The notes under the pieces were generated by a model, which saw nothing but the letters and a program-made list of their open reading frames with translations, was not told the origin of the DNA and made no database searches. This document shows positions 33,566-47,046 of a stretch of 64,000 nucleotides of DNA, in pieces. The translations under genes and the position numbers were made by a program. The DNA is taken from NCBI GenBank assembly GCA_951799425.1, contig OX637395.1:8948951-9012950 (forward strand). Direction: 5' to 3'. Source of the DNA: Ilex aquifolium (taxonomy: Eukaryota; Streptophyta; Magnoliopsida; Aquifoliales; Aquifoliaceae). Within the stretch, counting starts at the first letter, position 1. Every line of letters starts with the position of its first letter.

Positions 33566-34262
33566 ATGGAAAGGGAATCTTCAAGTACTATACAAGCGAA
33601 TGAAGAAAATGTTGGGATTGAAATGGATAATGTAGTAAATATGGACGACGAAGTGGAAGAGCTCAAGGTTGGGATGATGTTTGATAGCTATGAAGATTTG
33701 TTTGACTATTACACAACTTATGGGAAGCGATTGAGGTTCAACAAAATCAGATGACAGACATATGAAATATATATCGGTTGCTTGTTCTCGATCAGGAAAA
33801 TCACAACTCACTTCGAAAAATCCTCTCAAGCCACATCCAAGCATACAAACAGGTTGTAAGGCTAAAGTCCTAGCAGTTTTATGCCCCGAGGGAAAGTGGC
33901 GATTGAGCACTGTCATGTTTGATCACAACCATGAGATAAGTCCAAGCAAAGCTCGCTTTTTTCGATGCAATAGAGTAATGAAGCCACATGTAAAACGAAG
34001 GCTTGAGTTGAATGACAGGGCAGAGATTAGAATAAATAAAAATTTCAACTCTTTTGTGGTTGAAGCGGGTGGACATGAAATATGTCATTTTTAGAGAAGG
34101 TTTGTAGAAATTTTATTGAGAAAGTAAAGCGATTGCGACTCAAAGAAGGAGATGCTATGGCAATCCAAAATTTCAACTCTTTTGTGCGCAAGTACCTGGC
34201 ATCAAAACAGGATTTTAAGTATCTTGTGATTTTTCTGGATCTTTATAATTGCCTTGTGAGGT
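33566..34262 (+). pseudogene. truncated FAR1-like MULE transposase (DNA-binding domain only)
   Basis: Starts MERESSSTI and continues to the FAR1 DNA-binding region (FDSYEDLFDYYTTYGKRLRF; later SVACSRSGK, GCKAKVL and DHNHEIS), a WRKY-GCM1-type C-C-H-H zinc finger that binds DNA in FAR1/FHY3 proteins and related transposases. The frame shifts once near 33750 and again near 34080. It then keeps LEKVCRNFIEKVKRLRLKEGD, which normally precedes the DDE domain, and stops. A 20-bp string at 34039-34058 is repeated at 34167-34186, suggesting a local rearrangement where the gene is lost. Confidence 0.78.
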
Positions 34263-34668
34263 GAAATTGGCTCTTTTAGGAGATGTGCAGGGTCTGCCTA
34301 TGGTGCGAAAGAAAAAAGGTGTGGTTTTTGATGATATGGGTTGATGATGTGGATTTAAAGTATGGGGTTCTTTCTCCAGTTTTGTTACTGGTAGGTGCTG
34401 GATTTTGTGTTAGATGAGTGAAATTTTTGTGGTATCCTTATCGAAGTGCTGATTTGTTTGAAATCCTGGAAAGGGGAAGTAGCTGCTATGAAGGTGATGC
34501 TGGACCAGGCTTGCATTGCTGCCTCCACATTTTGATTGAAGTTTGTTTCTTGTTTTTATGTTGGTTTTGTTTGGTTGTAAAGGCGTCTGTGCCTTCCCTT
34601 TCGCTTGTTGTAATGGTTTGACATTTGTGAATATAAATAAAATTTTATTTTTGTTAAAAAAAAAAAAA
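34263..34668 (+). other. segment ending in poly(A), possible retrocopy or LINE 3' end
   Basis: Sequence unrelated to FAR1 transposases ends with AATAAAATTTTATTTTTGTT and a 13-14 base A run, like the 3' end of a LINE or a processed transcript. No coding domain and no flanking duplication were recognised. Confidence 0.4.
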
Positions 34669-35864
34669 GTCTATGGCAGCACATGCAACCTTGTTGGAAT
34701 TCAAACTCTTTAACTCACACAGATTTAACAAATGTGCAAAGCAAAATGAAAAATTCCTAAACCTTGTAGATTGTCATCACATTCATCAAAGGGCAAAAGT
34801 AATAATTTCCCTTTCATTATTTTTGCATAAATAAAACTAAATGTGTTTACATGACAAATGTATACAATTTTGAAACCACTTATACAGTAAAGGATCACCA
34901 ACTACTACAATTTCACTCCAGCAATCCAATTAACAACAACACTCATACCCCACTCCAATAACAACTAGTCCCAAGACCAGACAAAGTGCGGCATCAACTC
35001 TCTTTTCCTTAATCAGAACCTAAAAAATTCAAAACAACATTGTTTGAGGCAATTCATCAAATAACTTGTAGACGAAGTCGAATCATGTATAGCTGCAAAG
35101 TAATCCAATACAAGCACGTACAAGGAAGCCAAATGACAACAACACGCATACCCCACACCATCTTTACCAGCCAAAGTGTCGCACTCCATGGCACTGCCAT
35201 CGCCCACCTCAGATTGAATAAGGACAATTGAAACCCAATAACCCTGCTCTGATTTAAGGGAAAACCATTCAGGATCAATGATTCAACTTTTTTCCTCAGA
35301 ATGAATGAGGGCAATCGAAACCCATTAAACCTTCTTCAAATTCAAGGAAACCCCATTTCATGACCCACCTCTTCTTTTCAAAATCTTTCAGCTTTCTTCC
35401 TGAGAATGAATAAGGGCAATCGAAACGCAGTAACTCTTTTCGGATTCAAGAAAAACCCATCTCAGGATCAAGCGTCGATTTCTTTTTCCTCCTCAGATTC
35501 AACAATTAGTCAGAGCCCACTAAAACTTTTCTGGTTGAACTTACTTTTGTGGAGTTGTTGTGAGTTTGTGTCAAAAAATTCTTCTTATTGATTTCGCCAA
35601 AAGAGAGATGCAGATGGAAGAGGTAAAATTGCTGGAAAAGTTGCAGACGGAAGAGGCAAAGTTGCAAACGAAAGGGATGTGAGAGAGTTATGCGGGAAAA
35701 TGCTAAAAAATTGTCTAGCTGGAGAAGTTGCTAATGTGGCAAATCCACATCATTCGCCACGTCATTAGGTCAGCATTTTAGGTCAAGAAATTAGGTCCCA
35801 ATAGCATTATTATATTATTTTTTTAATTATGAGAATGCCCTCGTTTGACATTCACATATTTTAT

Positions 35865-36406
35865 TAGGGGTGTTTATCCTACTCTATGGGTAAGAATTAT
35901 AATATTTGATCTTCCTACTCAATACTTTGCGGAAGAATTTTTTTTTAGCCTACCTTATCCGATCAAGTGTACTCTTCATATCTGAATTTCATCCAAAACA
36001 ATCGGGTAGAAAGTCGAGTAGGAAATCGGATGAATACATATTTTTTAGTTATTAATTTTTGTATCATTTTAATAATTTAATTAACTAACTTGCACCAATT
36101 ATCTAATACAATAAACGAATAATACTAAAAAAAATACAAAAAATTCAATAATACATAAACAATTACAATAAAACATAACAAGAAAGATATAAATATCAAT
36201 ATATCATATATAAGAAAGTCATAAATATCAATAAAACATTAGGGTTTTAAATTTTTGGATTTTAATATATATTTTGCATTTCAACCCAATTTTTTACAAA
36301 ATATCAAAAGATCTACCGTTGATCTATCTGATTCTTTCAGGTAGTCGATTAATAAGATCGGGTAAAATAGGATAGAAGAATTTACACGGAAATTTGAATA
36401 CCCTTA
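35865..36406. mobile_element. hAT-type MITE with perfect 8-bp target duplication
   Basis: The ends TAGGGGTGTTTATCC and (reverse complement) TAAGGGTATTCAAATTTCC, flanked by TATTTTAT at 35857-35864 and 36407-36414. A decayed relative lies at about 2452-2990. Confidence 0.82.
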
Positions 36407-36439
36407 TATTTTATGGCGCATTTGTTGCCTGTGAAAGGA

Positions 36440-37085
36440 TGTCCACTCTCTTTCTCCTTCAATTCTCTGAAAATTCAAAAATTTAGATCATCAGACTCGT
36501 CGACTCCATTTCTCAATCCATAACTAAATTTGTGTAATTGTTTGGTGTAACTGTTTGGTTTATTAGAAAGCATGAGTAACTGTTTGGTGTATTCTAAGAT
36601 AATTGTAACTGATTAGTGTAATTGTGTTGTTGTAATGCTGATATAAATAGAGAGAGAGAGAAAAGAGGGGGAGAGAGAAATGGTTAGAGAAAATAGGGGG
36701 AAAGAGAGAAAATAGGGAAGAGAGATGAAAAAATAAATCAAATCTTTACATATTTGAAAAGAAAATAAATTATAAATGATAGATATAGAGAGAAAATAGA
36801 GGACAGATGGGGAAAGTAATGAGGAAAGAGAGAGAGAGATGTAGAGAAAATAGGGGAGAGATAGTGAGAGAGTATAATGAAATTTTTATATATTTGGTTA
36901 GATATATAACTGTCAATCAAGAATGAATAATTTAAGGAAGTATATTTAGGTAAAACAATTTTAATATCATTTAAATTTTGTACTTAAACACAATATGTTT
37001 TTTTTAAAATTGAACTTAATAGAGCAAATAACTTATCTATACACTTTACCTCAAATAAGTTTAAAAAATTGTACCCACAGCCAAA
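36440..37085. repeat. one-armed copy of the foldback repeat found at 61955-62970
   Basis: GTAACTGTTTGGTTTATTAG, the GTAATTGTGTTGTTGTAATG string, a GA-rich block and the outer flank (ATAATTTAAGGAAG, TTGAACTTAATAGAG) match the right half of the foldback element in the same order. Only one arm is present. Confidence 0.6.
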
Positions 37086-37870
37086 AAATCCTATTTTATT
37101 GTCTTGTATTAATTTCACTATCAAAAAAAGGCCAATGAACTAAGAGATATTTGAAATATTTATTTTACTATTCGGTTTTATTGAAATTCAATATTTATTT
37201 TATTGGCTTCTTACTGTGTGGATTAAAATTCCTAAATGAATTTTTTTTGAGTTCACTGTTTTTAATATATGTTTCTCAACTTAAATGGAATGTCTTAACT
37301 AAGTAATTAAAATTTAATTAATTTTATTAATTAATCACAATTTATTTGAATTCACTATTTTTAGTTCACTGTTTTTGGAGTGTGCGTGGGCGTTGGGGGA
37401 GAGGGATGAAAGATAGATGAGAGAGAATAGAATTTGAGTAATTGCCTTAATTATGGGTATTTTTATCAAGTACGAATTTTTGGCCCAATTTATTGTGAAC
37501 TTCTGACCTATTTTTCCTTATTTTCATTATTTAAATGAAATTTTTAATTCTATAAAATTATATAATCAAACTTTGGGATATTAATTTGAAACTCAGATAA
37601 AAAAAATTATTGATTGAAATAAAGGTTTGAGAATTTAACTAAAAGATTTAGTACCCTAGATATAGATTTCTTGAATAGTATTTGAGTAAATAAATCAAAT
37701 TTTATTATTTCTCCTAGGCCCAATTTATTGGGCTTGGTTGTCCTACCCCGCCAAGATAGACCTAAATTTGGGCGAGCAGCTACGTGGCAGGCCACAGCGG
37801 ATGCATGGACCATTTCGGGTCCGAAACTAATAAGAGTCCGTGGGCCGTGAGCCTAAGATATCCTTGAAAA
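37086..37870. other. intergenic, no gene seen
   Basis: AT-rich, with a short GC-richer stretch at 37725-37860. No domain or repeat boundary recognised. Confidence 0.4.
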
Positions 37871-38383
37871 ATTGGTCTCAATTCATGTCGTGTTCTATTA
37901 TTTTTATATCGTGTTATTTTAGAATCATATCGTGTCCAAGTTAATATTTGTGTTTATGAAAAAATATTTAATTTTTAAAAAATTTATGATAATATGTAAA
38001 AAAATTCAAGCTTTATCTTATTCTGATTGTTAAGAATGCAATCGCGGGGTCAATAATTGAGGTACTCCTTTTTTTTCCTGGACGGCAGAGATGACTAAGT
38101 GACATATGAAACATGGTAACGACAGCAAGATGTCGTAGAAGGAGATAACATGTGGAGTTAACGACCAATTAAGACTGATGTATCCATAACTAGATCCCCA
38201 AGCAACAGTCTTTTTTCTTTTTTTTTAAAATACCTTATTTCTACTTATAGTACTAATTAATCATATTATTCATGATTAACATTAATTTGACTCATTTACT
38301 ATTAATTTAATCAGTCATACTATTTTCAGTTTTGTGTCGTGTTCATATCGTATTAGTGTCAACTGATAAAATTGACATTCCCC
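37871..38383. mobile_element. decayed hAT-type repeat
   Basis: TTGGTCTCAATTCATGTCGTGTT at the left and TCAACTGATAAAATTGACATTCCCC at the right resemble the ends of the hAT MITE at 31835-32189. Flanks CCTTGAAA and CCTTATAA are weakly similar. An unrelated segment (about 38035-38215) interrupts it. Confidence 0.4.
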
Positions 38384-38886
38384 TTATAAAGAATAGTTGA
38401 CATGAAGTGGGTCAACTGCCTTAGTTGCTACTACTTGTTCCTCCATTTCGAAACCAACGCTTTAAAGATTGAGTTCGTGGGCCAACTCATGCTTGAGCAC
38501 AATTCTCAAAGGGATGTTTGCCATTGCTTGGATTATTACTAATTCCGTTAGTTTTTGTTACTAATTTCATTAACGTCAATTGATGTTGATTTTGACGGAA
38601 TAAACAACAAAAAGACTACGAGCATGTAAAATTAAAAAAACTTAAATATTTTGGAGAAATCTTTCCAAATACTTTCCTCAAGGAGATAACTCTCCATTCA
38701 AAAAAAAAAATCGTCTCAAGTTGATTTGTAATTCCATTTCAGTATGCAGCAGTGATATTAGATATGCAAAACGCAATTTCGAAAAAAATTCTTGAGAATT
38801 TTTGTGTACGAAATTGAATATTATAGTTTATATTAAAGAAAATAAAAGAGAGAATATCAAATATATGAACACGACGTTGAAATCAA

Positions 38887-39235
38887 TAGCTTTTCCCCAA
38901 ACCCAGCCCTCCCCAAATCTTTATTCCCAAACCCAGCATGTTTTAAACTTATTTCTCAAACCCAATCTGTTTTTAAAAACTTCATTCCAAATGAAGTCTT
39001 CATGGCTTAAAACGTCATTTGGGATGACGTTTTTAAACTGTATAAAATAGTAAAAGTGTTATTGTAAATGAGCACTTTAAAATCGTCATTTGAAATGACG
39101 ATTTTATAGTGATGAAGAGATAAACGGTTTCCTAACGGAGGTAGGGCATAAAAACCTTCATAAACTGTAAGCATAAAGCGTCATTTGAAATGACAATTTT
39201 AAAGTTGTCATTTCAAATGACGATTTATGCGAATA
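38887..39235. repeat. left terminal and subterminal repeats of the PMD-MULE
   Basis: The terminal inverted repeat is followed by near-palindromes of the form CGTCATTTGAAATGACG at about 39012, 39083, 39179 and 39208. The same motif clusters at the other end (54415-54620). Confidence 0.8.
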
Positions 39236-41152
39236 AAAATCAAAATTTTCCTTTCTCAAATCAGAAAAACCCTAACTCTCCCAAATTCGAAATCAAACCC
39301 AATCAACCCTCCCTAGTCCTCCTACGAAGGCCACTCCTCTGACGAAGACCAGTCCGGCGCAGACAACTAACTCCGACGAAGACCACAATCCTTTGGTGAA
39401 GACTATTTCCTCGACGAAGAGCATCCCAGCGAAGGATTTTGCAAAAAACGAAGACCATCCTAGTGTCCCTCTCATCCGACGAGTTCTGAGCTCTATCTTT
39501 GTCCCTCTCCTCCATTAAGGTATTTTTGCTCTCTCTCTTTATCTCTCTCTCTCTCTCTCTCCATGTTGGTGTTTGGTGTTTGCGATAACGGTTGTGACGT
39601 CAACTAAGATTTGGGGAGGGGGTGTTGGTGTTTGGTGTTAATTTTTGGATGAATCTTGTTTGAATATTGTTTGATTGCGTGTTGTATAGACTGAAGAGTC
39701 AGTTTGTTTGTCTAATTTTCTTGTTTGATGGGAGTGGGGGGATTGTTGAAGTTGGGATGGGGGGGCCGTTGGAAGTGGTATGGAGGTTGGGATGATTGAG
39801 GGGGTTGGTATGGATGCGAGGGACTGCTAGAAGTAGGTATGGGGTTTGGGGTACTACCGTCGTTTGGTATGTTGAGAGGTTGACGATGTTGGGTATGAGA
39901 ATGAAGGGCTACCGGAGGTGGGTATGGGGTTTGGGGAACTGTCGGCATTGGGTATAGAAAGACAGGTTGTTGAAGCTGGGTATGAGGGTTTTTTTTTTTT
40001 TGGGAGGGGGGGTTCTGTCGGGGCTAAGGTATTTTTGCTCTCTCTGTCTTTCTCTCTCCATGGTAGATCGGTTAAACTCGGGAGGGCTGGTTTTGGTCAA
40101 AACCTCAATATATAAGCAAGCAACTTCTTTTTCGCTACATGCCTGAATACACTTACAGAGGAGGATGGCCAGATATAGTTTTAACAGATTATTTGAAGCA
40201 AAGTTTCAATTATATATAAGGAAGCAAAGTAACAAAACACAGTCTCAATTAGATCATGAAATGGATATTTATAAGCAAAGCAACGGCTTGCACCGCATAG
40301 AAAGTAATAGAATTATTTTGGTATATTTGGTGTGCACTGCAAATCTTTGTTCATCATTCATTGATTTCTCACGGACTATAATCTTCCAAGCCAGTCCCTT
40401 GCAACTTGTATCATCTGTTTATACTCTCAGGCACCATTATTGTTTTTTTCTATGAATGTTAATTTCAGTGGTATGTAGAGTGTGTATTATAAGGTGTCAT
40501 TGCTTAGTACAGAGTATATGATCGTGGGTCCATGTTGGAGGGTAGACATTTCATGGAAATAATCATGGAGGTCAAACCTATACCCATTCTTTCCATGTCA
40601 GCATCCTATAGTAGGATACTTGATAACGTATCCAGTTATCCTTTCCTCACCCCATAACAGGGGAATCACCCTAACAATTGTCTTTTACAAACTTTAATTT
40701 TAAAATTTTCATTTTTGTTTTCTTGTTATGGCAATGCTGCAGAAAAATATTGAGCCAAGTCTAAAGTATCTAATTGACCCAAATCTAAACTATGCATAAA
40801 CTTAAAACATCACGTGCTATGCTTTGGGATCACTTTGTAACTGTTTTCCACTAGTTTAAAGTTGATGTCAAGGAACATTTACTACAAACAAATGCATGTT
40901 TCATTATGGTACTTATGAAATATTTCGTGCTGAGAGAACCTTGTAGGGAAAGAAACTCTAGATGCCAAGGAACATATCTCTTATTGAAATTTTCAACTAC
41001 TTAGATAATGTCATTGATATATGGTCATGCTCTGACATCATTGCCCCAACAAAACTTATTTTCCAAAACTTATTTCCCAAACGAAATCTAATGTTACTTA
41101 TTATGTCTCTATTGTAGAATTATTACAAACAACTAGAAGACGTGTATTTGTG
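39236..41152. other. leader region of the PMD-MULE with a G-rich tract
   Basis: Short ACGAAGACC-type repeats lie at 39340-39460. A strongly G-rich plus strand at about 39725-40020 has repeated GGTATGGGGTTTGGGG-like units; read on the minus strand (39712-39948) it encodes a Pro-rich 78-residue frame of doubtful meaning. 40100-41150 shows nothing recognisable. Confidence 0.5.
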
Positions 41153-43729
41153 ATGGTGTATTGAGGTGGTAACATATCCACGAAAGATGATGTTTTAGGG
41201 TACGATAATGGTTATAAGCGTGTGATAAAGGTTGCTCATGACACAAGTCACTCGGCTTTGGTGGATAGGTTGCATGATGTGACAGGGATAGATAGGAATA
41301 AATACAACCTCAAACTCATCTGTAGGTTTCCTACTGCATTAGGAACTAACCTCTTTACATATATTCCATTAGAAGTTGTTGACAATGATGGTGTGGAGGC
41401 AATGGTAGATGTTGTATTTGACAATCAAGGTGTTAATAAAGTGGATTTGTATGTGAGCGAAGAGGTTAGACCCGATGACATTGGTGGAAGTAATGAAGGT
41501 TGGCCTAATGGTGGTTCATATTCTTCCCTGCTCAGCCAACAACCATATATCCCAATGCCTGAACCATCAGTAATGGTGGGTAATTATTACATCCCTTTAA
41601 CGATGCAGTGTATGAAAATGATTGCAGTTATCCCCACACCGGCGCCATTGGACCTTGTCCAAGCACTTGTAGTGCATTAGATTGCTAATAATATGTATGA
41701 AAGAATGTGTGATTCTGACCGAAATGAGTACTACGAACAAGAAGAGTTGCCAACAGATTTATTGACTGATGAGTTTGATGATGACGATGACGATGCCGAA
41801 GGTAATTCTGTTGAGGATGATGGTGAGGTTTCTATGCACGAGCCGGAGTCAACATTTTTCACAAACATTGAACCGGGAACCTAGAATGAAGTTGACAGCT
41901 TGTGAAATTTGCATAGATTTAAAACATGGGATCCTACAAAACTTGAACTGTCGAAGGGTAAGGTTTTCAGGAATAAAAAAGAGTTGGAGATGACAGTTAA
42001 ATTGTATTCATTGAAAATGCACCAACAATATACTGTTGTTGATATAAACAAATTGCGCTAGGTTTTGAAGTGTAAAATGCATGTACAATGTGGATGCAAA
42101 TGGAGGCTACAAAAGGTTTTGAAGGCGACACACAGAATGTTTGAGATCACAAAATATCAGGAACCTCACACTTGTTTCTACCCAAGGTTGAACCAGGACT
42201 ACTATCAACTTGATGCGAGCTTTATTTTTCGATGGATTGAGGGTTTGGTTCGGGTTACACTAGATGTAACAATTCCTATCATCATAGAAATGGTGAAAAA
42301 AAAATATTAAGATTTGATAACGTACAAGAAGGTGTGGAATGCGAAGAATAAGACTATAGCAAAGGTTTTCGGTGACTGAGATAGTTCTTACAACATCTTG
42401 TCGAAGTTTATGGGTGCTCTTGTGAAATACAACCCTGGGACGATTGTAAGGTGGTAGTATGAGGTTCGTGCTCCCAAATTCGACATATTTGGAAAGGTGT
42501 TCTGGGCATTCAAAGCTTCTATTGATGGATTTGTTCATTGTCGGCCTGTAACTAGCATCGATGGCACATTTGTAAATGAAAAGTATAAGCATAAGCTTCT
42601 GATTTCTACTTGGATTGACACTCATAAGCATATTTTTCCTCTGGCATTTGCCTTTGTTCATGAGGAGACTCGTGAAAGTTGGGGTTGGTTCCTATATCAT
42701 CTACGCCACTCTGTTGTGCCTAATAGCGCTGGTATATGCTTAATCTCAGATCGACATAAATGTATAATCTCAGCGGTTAAGCAACCTGATTCTGGGTGGA
42801 ATGGACCATACGTCTATCACCATTTCTGTCTTAGATATGTACAAAACAATTTCAACACAACTTTCAAGAACACGTATTTGAAAGATAAAGTGCGGAAGGC
42901 TAGGGCAGCACATCAGATTCGCAAGTTTAATTTGATAATGAAAGAAATTAAAAATGTAGATCCAAAGGCGTGAAAGTGGTTAGATGATATTCCAGCACAA
43001 CAGTGGACAATTGTCCATGATGGTGGTTGGCGATATGGAACGACCACAACCAATATTTCTGAGATGTTCAATGGTGCATTGAAAGGTGCAAGGATGCTTC
43101 CCATCACCGCATGTGTGAAATTTATATTTTATCGGCTCGCAAAATACTTTTGTGAGCGCCGTGAACATGCACAACGCTGCATAGACAATGGTATGGAGTA
43201 CTCCTCTGATACAATTGAATTTATGCTACCCAACCAGATCAAAGCAAGAATGTGTAATGTTACACCATTTCACATGCGACGTGAAGTTGCGGAGGTGGTC
43301 ACTAATAACGGTAATACACATGTTGTGTGTATTGATGACTGGACATGCACTGGTTGGAGATTTACAATTTATAAAATGTCTTGTTCACATGTTATGGCTG
43401 CTTGCTCATATTTTCATGTTAGTTCTTGGCATTTAATCAATCCAGTATTCAGCATCCAGACACTTGAGTTGACTTGGGCACCTGAACTTCATCCTTTGCA
43501 CCACCAAGATTATTGGGATGAAACTGATGGCCCTACATTGTGCCCTGATAGGTCGTTGCCTCGAGGAATTAGAGGATGTCCACAGACATCGCGCAAACGC
43601 AATGAAATAGATTTCCCGAGAGAAGGGCGCAAAATAAACCACTGCAGTATTTGTTTGCAAGCAGGGCATGATCAATGAACATGTCCAACAAAGAACCAAT
43701 CAGCTTCTGCAATGAGTCATCCACTATAA
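41153..43729 (+). pseudogene. MuDR-type MULE transposase, full length with ten premature stops
   Basis: One uninterrupted reading frame of about 858 codons from ATG 41153 to TAA 43727. The N-terminal region resembles MULE transposases (GIDRNKYNLKLICRFP). An Asp-rich stretch (DEFDDDDDDAEGN) and a MuDR DNA-binding region (WDPTKLELSKGKVF, CGCKWRLQ) follow. The DDE core has SIDGTF, ISDRHK and ISEMFNGALKGAR. A SWIM finger (CSHVMAAC) and a C-terminal zinc knuckle (CSICLQAGHDQ, then stop, then TCP) complete it. Premature stops at 41162, 41678, 41882, 41903, 42059, 42308, 42377, 42455, 42971 and 43676; several stand where the family has Trp, and the last replaces a residue inside the CCHC knuckle. 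No frameshift was found. It is inactive as DNA. Confidence 0.88.
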
Positions 43730-45204
43730 ATATGTTATGTCGATGTTATTATTTAACTTTGACTTATTGCGTTATGTAATGTATAAGTGAATTCCAATCT
43801 TGGTACGTTGCGTTGTTATTTATGTATTAACAATGCACTCTAATGTTGTACGTAAGTTGTATTACGTTATTTATTATTCGAGCCCATTATTCATTAGATG
43901 ATAATTTTTGACGTTACCAAAATGTTTATGTGTAGGATGTACTAACGTTGGTACATATAAATATTAATGATGTTATTTATATATGTTAACTCATGTTTGT
44001 ATATTGTATGATGATGTAGATTGTAGACATGGATCCTGATCCGCGTTCATTACTACATCCAGGTCTCGATGATGCATCAGTACTATCCTTACAGCGTGAC
44101 CATCGCACAACTGCTATTTGGGAGGACATTGAGCTACCCCCATTACATTTTAGTCGATCAGAGGCTCCACTTCGTCGAGTTACTATCACTGACGAACGGG
44201 TTATTCAGCATCTACGCACAACTGAATTTTATGGGGCATATCGCCTTAGGTACATTCAGTTAGACTGACATCTTATTACTGTACTTGTAGAGTGATGGCG
44301 CGTCGAGACACACACATTTCATCTGCCAGTTGGTGAGACCACCGTCACACTTCAGGATACAGCTATATTACTCGGCCTTCCTGTTGATGGGATTTTTGTA
44401 TGGGGTGTGGACATCATGCGCAATGTACTGTAGTGGAGTCTCATGTGCACTGAGTTGCTCGGGTTCACACCAGCAGATGGAGCGATCAATAAGTCCACAC
44501 TATGACTCAGTGCATTGTCCGAGCAATTGGCCCACAGGATTTCAGCTGATGCGACTGAGCATTTTGTAGCATGTTACACCCAATCGTACATCCTATTGTT
44601 GATTGGGGGGTTTTTGTTCAAAGACAAGTCGTTGAGTAGGGTTAAGCTTATATTCCTACCATTGCTGGCAGACCTAGATGCAACCGACACTTTTAGTTGG
44701 GGCAGTGCAGCCCTTTCATGGTTGTACCGGGAGATGTGTCTTGCTACTAAGCAGGATGCAAAAGATATTAGCAGTCCACTTATTTTGATTCAGGTAATTG
44801 TTTGCATTCCTCATTGTCCTTAATTTTATATTCTTGTAACTGTATATATATATATATATATATAAAATCAACGTATTGTGTATGTAGTTGTGGGCATGAG
44901 AGCGTCTGTTACACATTTTTCCACAGCGTGTGCTACCACGACAGTACGTCGCCCATGTTGTAGCCGCATTTCATGGGCAAGAGAATGTTCAACATGCGCA
45001 TGATGGGGCTGATGCAATAGCAGATGGAGTCGGTGTAGATGTGGGCGCTGCACATGATGGTCCCCTTGGTTGTAGGTGCGTAATAAAGATACAATGCACT
45101 TTAATAGATATTTTACGTATTATTATATATTTATTAATTTGTTGAAATGTATGGATGAGATGTAACATTTTCGGAGTAGCACACTCCCACCCATGTATTA
45201 CGTC

Positions 45205-47006
45205 TGTCACGCTCCATCCCGGTTTTCCAAGGATAAGACGCGACTAGATTTTTGATACACCTATTTACATTTATAATCTGGACAAATGAATTACTAATAA
45301 TCCCACAAGTGCAACAACACCACCCATCACCATAGTCATTAAGCATGATGGTAATACATGACTCATAACTTGTACCATATATAACATATATACCATTTTC
45401 TCAGGTTATGTACATACACACAATCTCACACCCACATAGCATACCTAACAGAGTATGCTTGTTGAGTCCCACTTGTTCCACCTAACACATTTTAATCACA
45501 ATATCAATATATCTATTACATTTAATAGCTAGTCATGCACTAGTGCATGCATGCAAAAATTATTCAACCCAAAGTGTCCCGGTAACCCCAGTTACCGCAC
45601 TATCCACTCACATACTGACACATTAGATTTAGGGATCACATTTTCTCCCCAAATCTCCAAAATCACTCACATTAATCACAATTAAGGTTAAGTAGGTCAA
45701 ACACATTGACTGGGGGTCCATTTCACACATTTCAACCCCGAATCTTAAAAATCGCACTTCCGGTATTTCATACATTTCGCACCGGATATTATATTCATTT
45801 GCATTCGAAACATACATTATTACATCAAGCATCAATTAAAAATGCAGCATGAAAAATTTCAAGTCAATTGGATCAAAATTCACACATGTGATAATAATGT
45901 TATAAAACGCGGTTTCGACTTAGCCTACTTAAAGCATCCCGAGTGTGCGTTTGGTAATTTCTATGCATACGCTCAACGTGCGTATTACTATAAGGCAAAA
46001 TTTATTTTAAAGCACACTTGTTATGCTTTATAAAGATACATCACGAGCTCAAAATGATAACCTGAAGTTCCCGTTCTGATTATTTTTCAATAAAACATCG
46101 AATTCGAAATGTTACAATCACTCTTCTATTTTCAGTTAACTTTAAACTAACACAAGTTTTTTTTTTCTCAGAGGTACCCAGGTGTTCTACTTTATGCCAA
46201 TGGAAAGATCTACGTTTCTAGTTTCCAACCCAACAAACGGCGCGTTGTTTTGAGTTTCTTAGATAAAGTTATTGTTAATCTACTCCAAGGTATGCAGTCT
46301 GCCTTTTAAAGACGAGCATAACTTCCAGCCTTCCTATTCTTCCAAAACTCCACCCAAATTCCCTCAAATGCATTCTGAAATGCACTTCTCCAATAAAATC
46401 TACACACCCTACTCAGATACATGAATTCATTCATCAACTTATGCCTTCATGAAATCATAACATGAAACTTTTATTCTTACTATTATAGCTTTCCTTGTCC
46501 AGCTTACTATACCTTCGAATAAAAAAAAATAAAGATTAAAATAATTCAAAGATTCTGGTAACATATGTTGAAAATCAAAGCTTACATATTAATAAGTCAT
46601 TAATTGTACATCATGAATCATGGAATTCAAATTTTCTCTATAACTCTTGAAATAAAAGAATCTCCTCAAACTATAAGTTGGCCAATATCCTTAATTTACT
46701 GTAATTGAGTAATAAAATTAAATTAAACATTGAAGATAACTTACAACAAGCTTTGTGTAAAGACCAACTCTATTCACGGTTGTCTTTCTTTTTCTTATTT
46801 TCGATATTCTTTCCTCCTGTTACTCTCTCTTTTCCCTTTAAGCTGACATCTCCTCCCCTTAAATTTCAGACCACCACTTTATTTTATCTATTCTATCCCT
46901 TCCTTTCTCTTTTACTCTCCCTCACTCTCGGTTTCCAGCAAGCAAGAACACACACACACTTCTACACTTTGAATTACACACACACACACACACTTCTACA
47001 CTTTAC

Positions 47007-47046
<40 letters not shown>

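Larger units (their letters stand above)
32291..35809. mobile_element. FAR1-type Mutator-like element, deletion derivative
   Basis: About 225-bp terminal inverted repeats: the left end TAATGCTATTGGGACC is mirrored at the right, and both contain GACCTAATGACGTGRCGAATG and a duplicated CTTCCGTCTGCAACTTTG motif. The interior holds the 5' part of a FAR1-like transposase only; the DDE core and SWIM domain are missing. A segment ending in a poly(A) run (34655-34668) and a ~95-bp imperfect triplication (about 35213, 35302, 35406) fill the rest. No target duplication was found outside the inverted repeats. Confidence 0.8.

Noticed and set aside
32282-35818. target duplication for the FAR1-type MULE
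   Set aside because: The 9-bp flanks TACAAGGAG and TTATATTAT do not match, so none is claimed.
39303-39948. minus-strand Pro-rich frames near the left end of the PMD-MULE as a captured gene
   Set aside because: Repetitive G-rich DNA explains them, and no domain or splice structure supports a gene; kept only as a repeat note.
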